From: Solen grandis
Taxonomy: Eukaryota > Mollusca > Bivalvia > Adapedonta > Solenidae
Assembly (NCBI GenBank): GCA_021229015.1
Contig: CM037789.1
Span: 44,010,377 to 44,074,376 of the forward strand
Direction of reading: 5' to 3'
DNA length: 64,000 nucleotides
This document shows positions 47,122 through 60,100 of the stretch, piece by piece. The notes beneath the pieces were generated by a model. It was not told the origin of the DNA. It made no database searches and was given only the letters and a program-made list of their open reading frames with translations. A program made the position numbers and the translations under genes. Numbering within the stretch: the stretch's first letter is position 1; each line of letters opens with the position of its first letter.

Positions 47122-47813
47122 AACTTGACCTGCGCTCGGCTTCGCCTTTCTAGCTTTATGTAAGACAAGGTGTGTAGTATATATATCCGATGCTATAGAG
47201 GCTCGAATATGCATGAATCATATATCGCACTTACTTGTTGCACTAAAAAAGGAAGGGAATACACTGCTTTTGGCATATTAAAAAGATACCACACACTCAC
47301 ACACATTTCGCAAATAATGTTCAGTTAAGCGGTTGAATTACGTGTGAAGTGGATAAAAAGAAAAAAAATCGAATCGGTTTCAGTGTCGTTTTTACTTTTC
47401 ATAATGAAAAGACTATCTTTTTTTCATATTCCTATCGATTTTGTCAACTACCGGTACATGTTTTTTTTTTGTTGTTGTTGTTGTTTTCTTTTTTTATTTG
47501 CAGTGAATAGATGGTAAGATCTGATTGGTTGATAATTTAAAATGAATTTTGTAATTGCGCCGAAAAAAGAAAAACCCGGAACCAATATGACAGAAATATA
47601 TTATTGATGGAATCTGGTTCATATCCAGTATCGGAGGCATTTCGTTTATTTTTATCATGTCGTTATATTTGTCATTACATTTCTCTTTTTTTTTTTTTTT
47701 TTTTTGTTTCATCTTAAATGTGGTATACGAAAATCAATGCTGCAGAAATGTAAAACACAGTCATGTTATTTTTTTACCTCAAATGCAAATTAAATAAAAT
47801 ATGAATATCAACA

Positions 47814-47902
47814 ACGATGATGATGATGAAGATGACGACGACGGTGGTGTTTATGATGACGACGATAATGTTGTTGTTGATGATGATGATGATGATGATG
47901 AG
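47814..47902 (+). repeat. (GAT/GAC)n triplet microsatellite
   Basis: An interrupted triplet tract of GATGATGATGA and GACGACGACGG type ends in seven uninterrupted GAT units. The 67-codon minus-strand frame here, with Ile/Val runs, is a by-product. Confidence 0.9.
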
Positions 47903-48049
47903 TATTTTCTGTAAAATACGTTCATTACTCTTGTGAAACCATTCATTTTCTTCAATTTCAGGGTGGATTTTATCCATTAATATTAACCATTAACACACAC
48001 GGTTGCGAAATAATTAAAGTAATTTTAATGGAGACCTTCATAAAGAAAA

Positions 48050-48295
48050 AACATCTTAAAACTGTCCCTTTTTTTAGCACTTGTCATACAACAGAAAATG
48101 CAAATCACTTCTTCTTTAGATGTCAACGATTTAATGTGAAAATGGATGTATTACACTCTTCTTTAAATTGTTTTTTCCCAATTAACACTAACACTTTTTA
48201 TTTGGGGATCCAAACATATCATTGATAGATAATATAAAAAATTTTGATGCTGTTCATTTATACATGAAGACATTTAAAAGATTTAAATAATAGCT
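48050..48295 (+). pseudogene. CR1-like LINE ORF2 C-terminal fragment
   Basis: The frame reads TCHTTENANHFFFRCQRFNV, then PINTNTFYLG, two stops, and NFDAVHLYMKTFKRFK. This is the usual C-terminal end of CR1-like ORF2, where a Cys-His cluster precedes an F/YxGN...IFDAVQxYIxxTxRF tail. It is 5'-truncated, as is typical of LINE insertions, and dead. The same tail is recognisable in the LINE at 20765-25720 (LFGNNEL, IFIVDAMQ). Confidence 0.7.
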
Positions 48296-48354
48296 GTTAT
48301 AGTAATACTGTTATATTACAGTGATAGCCACGTTTGGAGTCAAAAACAAAACGC

Positions 48355-48395
<41 letters not shown>

Positions 48396-49460
48396 CTCTC
48401 AGCTGGGGTATATACATAGTATGTTCACAGACTTAGTGTTTTCATCAACACATACGTGTTGATATACATTCATTATATGTTCTTGATATGACTTTATATC
48501 ACACCTGTTTGTTACAAAGCACGTCATTGCTGTAATATTGGATATTGTATTAAGATAGGGGAAGGGCCGTAACTAAATTGGATAGAACTTGCAGCCCGAC
48601 CCCATTTCAAATGAAATATGTTTAAACTATGAACATTAATCTCCACGAGACCATTAATCCACAAATAAATGTAGCCACGACACTGCATATTATAATCAAC
48701 GAAATCTAATGTCAACGATGATTTTACTGTAATATTAGAACAGTCCCTATACCGGTGCAGGGCACATGGATCACATGAATAAATGTGACTTGTTTGTGGC
48801 TTTATGTTTGTGCATAATCAGTAAAGGGAAGGAGAAAACACATACAGGTGTACTTGATCGATATCTGTTCAATAACTAATATGATATATGTTAAATGGAT
48901 TAACAACATAACGGCGTAATTTATGTCGGTGTTAAATAGTCAGCTTTACAGGCCAAAACACGAAAAATATTTACATAAGCCGCTTTTCAATGTATTCACA
49001 TTTCCTTGATAATTTTTCTTCAAGTTGTATAGACTGATTTAAATGTGAATTTAGATCAATTAAAAGCTGAATTTAAAAGGCTTTTGGAAATGTTTAATAT
49101 ACATGCAATCTTTGAATTGATTTTGAATAAAATGTTGGCAAATAAGGATATTATATATACGAATCTATGAACATATAAATTATTTAGTGTTGTAGTTTGA
49201 AATTGAGATTAAAAACAAAAACAAATCTGACTCTAATTCGATCAACGCTACTTAGTGACAAAACGGGGTGTGTGTGTTTTGGGGGGGGGGGGGGGGGGTA
49301 TTAAAAACATGTGCGATTCGATATATTTTCAGGTGTTCGCGCATGTGTAAAATATTTGTACATATGACATATGACATTAATGAAAAGGAAATGTTTAAAC
49401 CTTATTTTTTCAGTATACTTTAAATCAGATTGAAATACCTTATCATTTTGATTTATGTTT
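48296..49460. other. Spacer
   Basis: AT-rich sequence without recognisable genes. It contains an 18-G homopolymer at 49281-49298 preceded by TGTGTGTG. Confidence 0.5.
48355..48392 (+). repeat. (TC)n microsatellite
   Basis: A TC dinucleotide run of about 35 bases with one interruption near its start. Confidence 0.9.
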
Positions 49461-49490
49461 AAATTTTTCCCTATATGTTTTTAACCTTCA

Positions 49491-49915
49491 TTTAGCGGTT
49501 ATCTGTATTTAGCAGTCCATCACTATTTAGCGGTCAGTTTAAACTTTAAGATTTTGATATATATGTTTAAACTTCATTTAGCGGTTATCTGTATTTAGCA
49601 GTCCATCACTATTTAGCGGTCAGTTTAAACTTTAAGTCAGTTTAAACTTTAAGATTTTGATATATATGTTTAAACTTCATTTAGCGGTATCTGTATTTAG
49701 CAGTCCATCACTATTTAGCGGTCAGTTTAAATTTAAACTTCATTTAGCGGTTATCTGTATTTAGCAGTCCATCACTATTTAGCGGTCAGTTTAAACTTTA
49801 AGATTTTGATATATATGTTTAAACTTCATTTGGCGGTCATCTGTATTTAGCAGTCCATCACTATTTAGCGGTCAGTTTAAACTTTAAGATTTTGATATGT
49901 TTAAACTTCATTTAT
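49491..49915 (+). repeat. 86-bp minisatellite, five units
   Basis: Units start TTTAGCGGTTATCTG or a variant at 49491, 49577, 49680, 49743 and 49829. The modal spacing is 86 bp; one unit is lengthened by a 17-bp internal duplication and the next is shortened. Each has CAGTCCATCACTATTTAGCG and ends TTTTGATATATATGTTTAAAC. Within the unit TAGCGGT and TAGCAGT recur, so there is a higher-order substructure. Confidence 0.9.
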
Positions 49916-49928
49916 CGGCCACTTCCGT

Positions 49929-49968
49929 TAAGCGGTCACTTTTTCTTGTTCCCTTGACTGACCGCTTA
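49929..49968. repeat. Inverted repeat TAAGCGGTCA / TGACCGCTTA
   Basis: A perfect 10-bp stem with a 20-base loop sits just after the minisatellite and shares its AGCGGTCA word. It may be the end of a small element whose inside seeded the tandem array. Confidence 0.7.
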
Positions 49969-50044
49969 CGAAAGATTGACTGTACTTTGTTTAAATTACT
50001 ATTTTGTCTATCATATTTGTTAAGGAACATGTAACGTAGATGGT

Positions 50045-50190
50045 TTGACATTACCCAGTCCCTCACCGCTGCGGGATCGCATCCCGAGATGGTCAATCGG
50101 ACCATTCACGTGAGGAAGTCTTGTAGCTGACTTGAGGTAGGAATTTGGTTCTGTGCACTCTGGGTCTTCATGCGCGGATCCAGCCAAATA
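50045..50190 (+). mobile_element. SINE-A-related fragment
   Basis: CAGTCCCTCACCGCTGCGGG, then ATCGCATCCCGAGATGG and CACGTGAGGAAGTCTTGTAG with GACTTGAGGTAGGAATTTGG resemble the head and central region of SINE-A (CAGCCCCTCACCGC, CATGTGAGGAAGCCTTCCAG, GGTAGGTCGGTGG), with heavy decay and no box A. Confidence 0.6.
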
Positions 50191-50444
50191 TCTCAGGGAT
50201 GGGGGTGCGGGTCGGACAGGAGGGATATGTTGGTCAACTAGGATAATTACTATAAGTACTAGACTCCGAAATTATGAAATTTACCGTTAGTGTGTTGCTC
50301 AATTTGAACCGAATAGTCGCATGGTCGGTCATATCATTGAGGTTTTGCTGTTCATTATATCATTGTCATTTATAATGAAATCATAATGTTAAGTATGTAG
50401 CACCCACCCACCCATATACACGATGAGAGAGAGAGAGAGAGAGA

Positions 50445-50482
<38 letters not shown>

Positions 50483-51122
50483 ATTGATATTTCATAAACT
50501 TCACGTTGTATTTTGTTTTGCTACATACGTATTATCTATACAACCCAATGGCATGAGAAAACCCAATCATAAACCGTTCCTATTCATTTTCAGTCTATTA
50601 GAAATCCCGCAGTGGGATATACATTTTTATCATTCACTTATATGTATAATTTACTGAACACGTCAACTTGCAGCCAGTTTTCTTCACCATTGAAAAGGGA
50701 TGGATTGAATTCAATTGATATTTGGTTGAAATTATAATAGAGGAAAACAATCCAATAAAAGATCATTGAAATAATATAATTGGCAGATTTTAAATCATAC
50801 ATACGTCAATACCTGTTTATATTCGGTTATAAAAGATTACATTAAAGTGCGTCTTGACAAGTTGTACTTTTGAAAGCAGATGGAGAAAAATTTACAATTT
50901 TAAAAAGGGAATTTATAGTGTTTGATATGATTGATTATTTAAAGGAGAAGAATGATTCGAGAATGATTAACAAAGTGTTGCGACATGAAATATTTTGTGA
51001 TACAATTTTAATATCTTTTAATGTTAAGTAATAACATGTGATTTGAAAGTGATTTTCTTTTCCTGAGTTTCTCTTCATATATGTTACGTGCATTAGTGTA
51101 GAATGGTTTTAAGCTGAATAAA
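50191..51122. other. Region upstream of the cadherin-like gene
   Basis: It contains (GA)n and (TG)n at 50425-50481 and otherwise AT-rich sequence. A TATA-like CATATATG lies at 51076-51083, about 40 bases before the coding start, but I cannot confirm a promoter. Confidence 0.4.
50425..50481 (+). repeat. (GA)n(TG)n microsatellite
   Basis: About 20 bases of GA repeat are followed by 35 bases of TG repeat. Confidence 0.9.
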
Positions 51123-51180
51123 ATGAAGGAAATAGCTCTTATATCTTTGGTTTTCTACAGGATTATAATGGGTGCATTAG
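51123..51180 (+). CDS. Exon 1: start codon and signal peptide
   Basis: The ATG is followed by MKEIALISLVFYRIIMGAL: one lysine, a hydrophobic stretch and small residues, as in a signal peptide. The donor TTAG|GTAAGT follows. TTCTACAG inside the exon looks like an acceptor, but the continuous reading from 51123 explains the sequence better. Confidence 0.75.
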
Positions 51181-54100
51181 GTAAGTTTCTGTAGCGGTGA
51201 AAATACGGTATGAGAGAGAGAGAGAGAGCAGATGATGTAGCTGATTATGATAATAATTATCATCATCAACAACAAAGCATTATACTTCGGTAGCATAATA
51301 CTGATAATGAATCGAGTGTTTTCGAAAATAAAATACTTAATACAATGAATGTAAATGATTTTCATACTCAGACTCAAACCATGCTCTTTATTTTCATAAG
51401 GGATTTGAGTATGTTACTATTAAGTCATAATTTTTCGTTGACATTAAATTTCATTGATTATTTCTTCAAGGGAATTCCGTGGTGCTGTGTTATTGAAAAC
51501 GTTAAGTCTATATCAAAATGGTTGGATTTTGGTGGATAAAATCCTCCACGAAATCGACGAAAATTGATTAAAAGTACTAACATTTTAGCTTGAAATCGCA
51601 CTTAAATATTTACGAGGCTTGGTCTTAATAATAACAGAGGTAGTATGGTTATCGAGTCAAGTCAAACATTTGGGGGAAAAAAATCACATCTCCCTGACTG
51701 TAAACATTACAGTTGTCGTTATGGACCTCACATATGTTTGTTTTAGGCCTGGACCCTATATGTGCTGACCAGACCCTGGGGGAGGCCAGCCCTACCACGA
51801 CTGGTGTAACAGCCGGACCAAACACAGGTATCTGATTTTTAAAGAATATGATATATTATGTAAGAGATATTGCGTGCGCGCGCGCGTGTGTGTGGTGGGA
51901 GCGGGGAGTATGTGTGTGGGGGGGGGGGCGTGTTTGTTTGTCTGTTTGTTGTGTTTAACTTCCCACCGACAGTATTACAGTCATTTGGAGACGATGTCTA
52001 CTTGAGACAGATATAGTGCTGCCACACTGTAGTGCCACGCCGTAGACATGTGGCATGATACTACACCCAGTCACATTATCCAGACACCGGACCAACCATT
52101 TCTGCAACTATCCTTATATGCTGAGCGCCAAGCAAGGTGCTATAACAGTACTGTACCATTTTTACGACTTTGGCATGTCGCGGCCGGGGATCGAACCCAC
52201 GACCTCCCGCTCCCGAGGCAGACGCTCTAACCACTCGGCCACCGGGGACGGTGGTAGGTATAAACAATAGAGGTTTCGACATAATTATACATCATTTTTT
52301 GAACATCCAAAATATAAAAATTCCATTCAACTAAGCCCCACTGTGTTTTGTATCAATCTACTTGTATACGGGGGGGGGGGGGGAGGTACCGGGGAACATA
52401 TATGCATGCACATATGTCTGTCCGTCTTACCAAGGAAATTTAATACTGATGGTGGGGCGTTGAACCAATAACAAACTTGATTCTTTTATAATAAAAGGCA
52501 TAGGGTTTTATAATTCTAAATATAGGTACAATACCGTTCGTAACGTTGTCTGTACTGAAGAAACCACCCACGTTTTTACAATAGCTGAATGTTTCATCGG
52601 ATGGCCGTGTTGTAGATGGGTATTGATAGACATAATACACATAGATATTTCAATTCTAAGCAGATGTCCATCTCTGAACGGGCTGCTTTAAGGTAATGGA
52701 AAGATCAAAACATATGTGATTAGAGTATGGTGAAAAGCTGTTTTCTGTCAGTGAGATAAAAAAACAAAACATATAACCCACACTGTGAGTGATATACATC
52801 TGCCGGAACTATTTTTTTACTTATGAAAGTTATGTATATCAGTTTTTTACTAGAAGCTTTATTTTCTTTAAACGGCAAACGTTCACATGGATTTATCGGC
52901 GTATGCACAAAACAGTTCCATTCTTTTGTCACCAGTTGCCATAAATAATAATTTGTTTGTTTTCAATGGGTATCGGCTATCGGTATATATCATAGACAAG
53001 TGATACAATTTTGTGATGTTCACGTGCGTTAAAACGTCAAAATCCTATCCTTCCTCGGTGAGATATATTCCACACACCCATTCAAAACAAACTCCTATTC
53101 CCATACAATTTAACATTAATCCCTTTCAGGCGCCACTTACGTGTTTCTTGACGCCAGCATGGCCGTCCCTTGTTGTGGTGTCGTGTCTGAGTGGCGGTAC
53201 GCTACTGCCAACGCTGGCGACCTCACGGCACAGGTGTGGAGGAACGTAGCTGGGGCAACCTACGGCGTGCAGGGGCAAAACGTCATTTCCGGTATAATCA
53301 TTATTCTTCCTTACTAATTATTACACTAAAAATAGCCAACTAAAGGTTTAAATTTAGCAAGATGAACAATAAAGTAGAATTAAGACATTTAAGCATGGTA
53401 TATAAGCGTTTATGTTGTTGTTTCTTTATATAGTTATCAAACATTTAGGGGCCACCGTGGCCGAGAAGGTAAAGTCGCTGACTTTAACACTCACTCAGCC
53501 CCTCACCGCGTGGGTTCGAATCCCGGCAGGGTCATTCTGATTTTCATGTGAGTAAGCCTTCCAGCTATTGTATCCTGTTTTGGATTCCTGTGAAAAACAA
53601 TCTGGTCATTTTGAGGTAAAGACAGTTACAGGGTATATAAACATACCATAATTACATATGTAGTTGCATTTTTGCCGGAGGTGAGATACAGTAAAACAAT
53701 ATGACCTCGGAATTTCTAAATTTCAAGGTGTAGAATTGCTTGAGAATCCAATCCTGATTTACATGAAATACCTGTAATATCTACTTATCAATCTCTTGAT
53801 TGCTACCAACCCTCTTATGAGGATTATTAGTAGGGTCGGTGCAGCGTCGAAGAGTTATCTACGAACTTACAAGTCAACTATTTTTTAATTTATTTCCAAT
53901 TAAAGTTTGGTAAATGTTTCGATGATTCCCCACAGGGCTTGCCGCAGGGACGACGGGTATCTACAGTGTGGCCACCACGGACCGGATCTCGGTGGAAAAG
54001 GGCGATGTTATAGGCATGTAAGTCGGATCTCTATATATCACTGTGAAAGGTAGCAATGTTAAAGGTCATAATATTTCGTAATGATACAATTTTCATGGAA

Positions 54101-57100
54101 AAAAAAAGAAAATATAAAATAATATTGACATACTGTAGACTTACACAAATGGTACGTAACGTGCAAATAACAGTTCAATACATGATTGAAAATGTTAATT
54201 AATTTACGCTAATAAGTTTATTGGATAGATGTCAAAGTACTCTCATAGCTTACATTTTATATTGGTGTGTACTCCCAAATACGGCAAGTAATCGGAAATG
54301 ATTTGAATTTGAAAAAATCGTAGCAGAATAACAATTTTTTTATCTTGTACGTCATCAAGCACCTACATTCGTTAACGGAGACATTCCGAAGGTCATCGTA
54401 AATATATCTATGCGAAATATGCAAGTTAGGTATTTTTGTAAACAATTGAATGAATCTGAAGCAAAGTATTCTTTATTATTCATGCAATGTCGTAATGTTG
54501 TCGTAAACGAATATGTAAATATTGCATCTTTTAACAAATTTGTAGCACTTATTTTGCTTTCTGTCCGAATAATATGCACTGCTTTTGGAAGAATAATGGG
54601 CCTTTAAACATACAGGTTAACAACTACCTTATAAAGTTATAAAGTTTCGCCCACACGGGCTTCATAAAAAATTACGAAGAATAACAAAAGCACTACATTT
54701 TTGCAATTTGACCAAAAACAATATTCATAAAAGAGTTATTCATCTGTGTGGATCTCTTGAGTAATGACACACTTAAGAACGAGCTATAGCCAATATTTGG
54801 TCATTTGAAACCAACATTTGTTAAATGTTCTGGAACCCTAATACATGATGTGAAGAATCGCAGAAGAGGCCTCCGTGGCCGAGAGGGTAAAGTCGATGAC
54901 TTTAACATTGACTCAGCCCCTCACCGCGTGGGTTCGGATTATCATGTGATGAAGCCTTCCAGATGGCTTGTGGTAGGTCGGTGGCATCGGAGGACTTTCC
55001 TGTAAGAGAGAGAGAAAAAAAGAAACACTGGTGTATAGAGGATATTGTTTGTTTTGAGTGGATATGAAATATATCTCATCAAGTTTGTAGTTTTTTGAGA
55101 TGAGATACTTGTGTTTTATATCAACTCAAAACATTTTTTTTAAATTTCATTTTATGCTCATTGCTGACAAAGTATGGAACTATTTGGATATTTAATCCCG
55201 TTGACTAGCGGGTGAATCCATGAGATAGTTTGCCATTTAAAAAAATCAAAGGGAGGCAACTAGTAACTACTGAAATACTATACAGACGTTCTTTCAGTAT
55301 GACGTCAACGATGGGGCCATATACCATGCTGTTCACGTGCACCTTATGCTGTACATGGGTATAACAACTGACTGAAGCGTACGGTTATACTGAACACACG
55401 GCTATAATATTCACTGGTAAAAACAGAGCATAATATTTCGTCAGCAGTAGTTTATGTAATAGTTACATTCTCTTTTCAGTTGGGTATCGTGAGTTACCAT
55501 GTCGTGGGGGGAAAGACAGGATTCTTTCACTGTGTAACATTCCAGCCGACGGCACCATGTATATGTCATGTTCTTTTTGCAGTCGTTGGTATAGGTAGAT
55601 TGCGATTTGCAGGTATTCCTCCGCCAATGACATCATCCCTTTGGTCAGCACGGGGTCCGCCGTCATGGGCCGTGTGAACAAGCCTGGCCTCACTGCTAAG
55701 GGGTCAAGTGCCACGCTTCCCTCACCCCCTGTAGCCGGAGAACAGTGGATGTTCGGGGCCCTCCTGTCCAGTAGTGAGTCATTTTTTTTCTTTCGCTATC
55801 TATCTATTTATCTATCTATCTAATTTTCTATTATTTATTTATCTATGTATTTAATTATTTGTTTATCTTAAATGATTTTTTGTAAACTAGTTCTTACAAT
55901 ACAACCTATTCCAAATGAAGTTGCGCCAAGGAAAGAAAAAAAGCTCTTCATTCTCATTAGTTTCACCCCAGTATTGTAATCAGTTTAAATATTTACCGAA
56001 AGACTTTGATTTAAATTTACGTATTGGAAAATAATTCAGCCGTAAACAAAATTATTCCTAATTCTTTACTCATTATTACCGACAGATACGCCGCCAAATT
56101 TCGGTACGTCCTTGCCAGCGACTGTAACCGCTTATGCATCAGATGCCGTCGGCACTGTTGTTCACACTATAGCACCGACGGATGCCGACCCGGATGACGT
56201 TGCAGGTCTAACCGTGTCCATCAATCCGACGAGTACAGATTTCCAATTGGATGGGCTAGGTAATGTTTCATCCTCACTCTACGTCTTACGTTCTAATTAT
56301 TTTCTAGGTTCACGAGGAGAAATTAAATGCGATCTTGCACCAAAATCAACACATTTTCTTTTTCTTTCATGTTTAGGTTCTTCTAATTTTTATTTGCGAT
56401 TTCCAATAATTATATTTCCCGTGTGGAGACACTTGCCGTGCTTTGCCCCCGTTTGGTGACCTGCACGAATGACGCCTGTGTGATAATAAGTAGACAAAAA
56501 ATAGTCCCAATGTTTTCTTACATATTTTAACAATATTTGCCACGTCAAATATATTGTCAAAAACTTCAATGTCATTTTTATTTTTTTGTTTCCATTATTA
56601 CCTGATTTCATTTCCCCCCTTTTTGCTTGTTTGTTTGGTGTGATTTTGTCAGACATCTGCCAAGCAAGCGATGCAATTCTAGTTGAAAGAATAGAATGGA
56701 AAAAAGAAAGTATTCCTGCATTTTTTTTCCTTTTTCATTGCAGTGAAAATAAAAAAATAACATGACATTTCACTCTTAATCATAGTTTATATACGGATAA
56801 TCTCTTCAAATGTTTTCTCTTTTCAATTGAAAAGTTTGACAAGAGCAACCAGACACTGTGTTTTATCATTGACCGTAGTTGCTATGGCAAGAGATCGAAC
56901 TCCTTCATGATAAACGTTTGCTCATATTGATAATTTAGGCAGTCAAAACGACATGTAAACATTATTTAATTGGTATGAATAATGACGTTATGCATTTGAT
57001 ACATTGAAAACGAGGGATATGAAATTTGTTTTGTCGCCCAATCTCTACTTTTCCTTTATTGATACGAAACTCTACATCCTCACCATGGCGGTCATCTCTT

Positions 57101-60100
57101 TACCATGATAAATGATGGTCATTATTCTACCCTGGTCATTAATACGACATTAAACAAATTGACCAAGATGGAGCAGACGACAGAAACGGAACCAATAATT
57201 AGCTGGACCATCTGGTATGGCGGCACGGCGACTTGGTCTACAATGGTCCTAATTCTTTCTTAAACATCAACCACGAATAACATTGTTATTAATTGTAATG
57301 CGTATTTGATTGAATGGATTAATCTCTTTTTAATTATATGTTACATAATTATATTACTGAAAACCTTTGCATAAAGCAGAGGGATGAATGGTATCGCGAT
57401 GAATCGCGATATCTATTTAATCATATATATATATATATTGCGATATATCGATGTGTTGCTATATTTAAGCCTTAATCTACGATTCATTTCGATTAATCGC
57501 GATAAGTTATCAGAAAATCGTTTTCCTATTTTGCTATTTGAAAAGATGTAAGTGATACTTTGATTATAAAGGAACAGAGATTTCCATAAATCTGAAACAA
57601 TAACGTGTTTTTGTTATCACTTGCTTGTGCAGCCTGTCTTTATTTCATTTCCCTGCCAATTTTTATTTTGTGTGAAAAAACATAACTAGTGACTAATAAT
57701 TTATTACTTGTCAATATACTAATTTAAATATGAATGCAGTATGAAACAACGGCGTGGAATTAAAAAAAAATCTTATTTATAACAACAAGGGTTATTATTA
57801 ACGGTCGGGGTTCTGAATGGGACCAAGGTCGGAAACCACAAGCGACTTATTCCGTTACTCTCCTCACATTGGTGGCATATGTAGTGAAATGTAAAAGGGG
57901 GCTGTGTGTATACGATGATGGAAAGCAAAACAATGAAATGATATCTTTATAAATCACTGTTTTGTTAATGGTTAACCTATTGATCCTAAAAGTACCATTT
58001 TTATTGCCTATTTTCTTTCTTTCTAACTCATTATTTTCTTATTATTATAGTTTTACTATTTTTTTTATTAATTTACTTTTTTTGCTTATACAATCAAAGA
58101 AATCAAAGGGCAATAACTCATTTAAAATCAAGCCGATTATTACGTGTCAACGATATGGGCATCTATGCTTGGAACATTCAAGACTAGTAAAGCTTTATCT
58201 AAACCCTTTCCCTCATAGAGGAAACCATGAAAAGACCTATGCGAACAGCATAAAACCAGATCAGCCTGCGAGTAACTCGCAGGCTGATCAGGTTTTATGC
58301 TGTTCGCTGCTCCTCAGTGGTCTGGAAATGAGGACTTTATAATTAAATTTGGTAAGGTTTAACTGTAGTTTTCTGCAGATCAGGCTTTATGTGGTACCTC
58401 TTGAGTGCGTCAAAATGAGTCTATATAAGGGAAAGGGTTAATCATATAGATTACAGCATGTAACTTGTTTCAGCAAAGCCCTTTTAATGTACACATTAGT
58501 GCAGATTGACTTAAAGCTCGTCCAAATAAATAAACAAGAAAAGATTTAAACAAAATGTTTTAATTGACGGCTTATAATAAGCATAATGTCCCCCTCTTTT
58601 TCTCTTTTCTACTGTTTGGACCTTATAGTCTTACTTGTGTATGTACAGGCCCTTCATATTAAAAAAATGACCTCTCTATATTATTATACCTATGTATATA
58701 TAGAGAGGCAGTTATTATTTTATCAATTTCTCTGCACGTGTCCCGGGTCTCACTATGCTTAAAAATTATGACTCCAAATTCAGAAGCATTGTCCATATAT
58801 TTTATTCATCTTGAAGATGCATTGAAATTTAAACTTTGAATCCTGACTGCGAAAACATTAAAATGACATCTAAGATGAAGAATGCATTGGTAAAAAAAAT
58901 CACTAGAGTGGTCGATTTTTTTTTAAATTAAGAATAAAATTTAAAAATAATCGTCCTCTCTATTTTTAGTTTTTATTTATTTATTTATTTATTGGTTTAT
59001 GTTTATCAAATGGAAGCAAATACAAATTAACAAAAGCAAAAAATATATAACTAGTACTTAAACTATAAAAATATAACAATTATAATTAAAAAAAGGTCTC
59101 AGCTGGTATCGAACTCATGACCTCATGATGGGGAAAAAATACTGGTCTACGCTCTTACCGATTGTGCTAAATCCACAAGCGTGAAACGAAAGTGAAAATA
59201 AGGCTATTTATAGGTACTCAAAACAGCATCACTACACAAACAATTTTACTGTATTAACTACACCAAGCGTTCTTTATATTACGGTTACATATTAACAAGA
59301 TAAACATTACGCATTACTTATCCCACCCATCATGCAATAATGAAACTACTATGTATAATTACAAGCTCAATACAGAGGACATGAAATGTGCAATGTCCAG
59401 ACCGACGAGCGCGAAGCGATAAGTAGGTCATGGCCTATATGTATAAAAACATCATTAAAACACAAACATCTACTGACTAATAATTTATTAAATATGATTT
59501 AATTACACTGGAAACTATATAAAACAAACACAAATCACGTATTTGAAACCCATAAACAATAACATAGAAAGATATCGGTCACTGAAAACTATAACTATTA
59601 CAACTTTATATTCGAGTGCAATACCAATTTTGCATATGCGCTAACGGAAGTGTAAACCCATTTTAATTTGACATACTAATATATATATATATATATAGTA
59701 CTTAATAACAGTAATGTATATACAGTACTAAATACCGTCCAGAAAAAGGGGGGGGCGAGAGGTTGGGTAAACATAGTTCTAGGCCTTGACTGAAAAGTTG
59801 TTTGCATGTCTTAAAGTGTGTTTAGAAATCTTCAGAATTTTAGAATAGCAATTTAAGTCTCATTGCAAAGATGGCTCTGGGGCACTCACGTAGATTTTAA
59901 GTGTAGTGTCTGCCCAAAAATCCATTGTCAGTAAATAGACATAATTACTTATTGACTTTCCTGCGGTTAGTTAATTTGAACTATAGGCTGGGAAACAATT
60001 TCCTTTAACTCATAATTTAGTCCCTTGACTGTTTGTGGAATGCACCAGTTTTTTTACGTCTGGGAGGGTTTTGAAAAATCCTTCGGGTTCGAACCCATAA

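Larger units (their letters stand above)
42701..48049. other. Gene-poor AT-rich region
   Basis: No gene is supported. Contents include a 23-bp direct repeat (43671-43716), a stretch at 46038-46090 shared in inverted form with 62822-62870, a T-run of about 30 (47082-47113), a T-run at 47683-47705 and a GAT/GAC triplet tract (47814-47902). The minus-strand 68-codon frame at 45185-45391 has more balanced composition than its surroundings, but I cannot assign it. Confidence 0.5.

Noticed and set aside
51161..51180. A 20-nt micro-exon preceded by TTCTACAG
   Set aside because: Reading from the ATG at 51123 straight through gives a good signal peptide in the right phase, so no acceptor is needed.
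55480..55600. Alternative exon after TCTTTTCAG at 55479
   Set aside because: In the phase set by exon 4 it runs into a stop, whereas the acceptor at 55612 continues the module cleanly.
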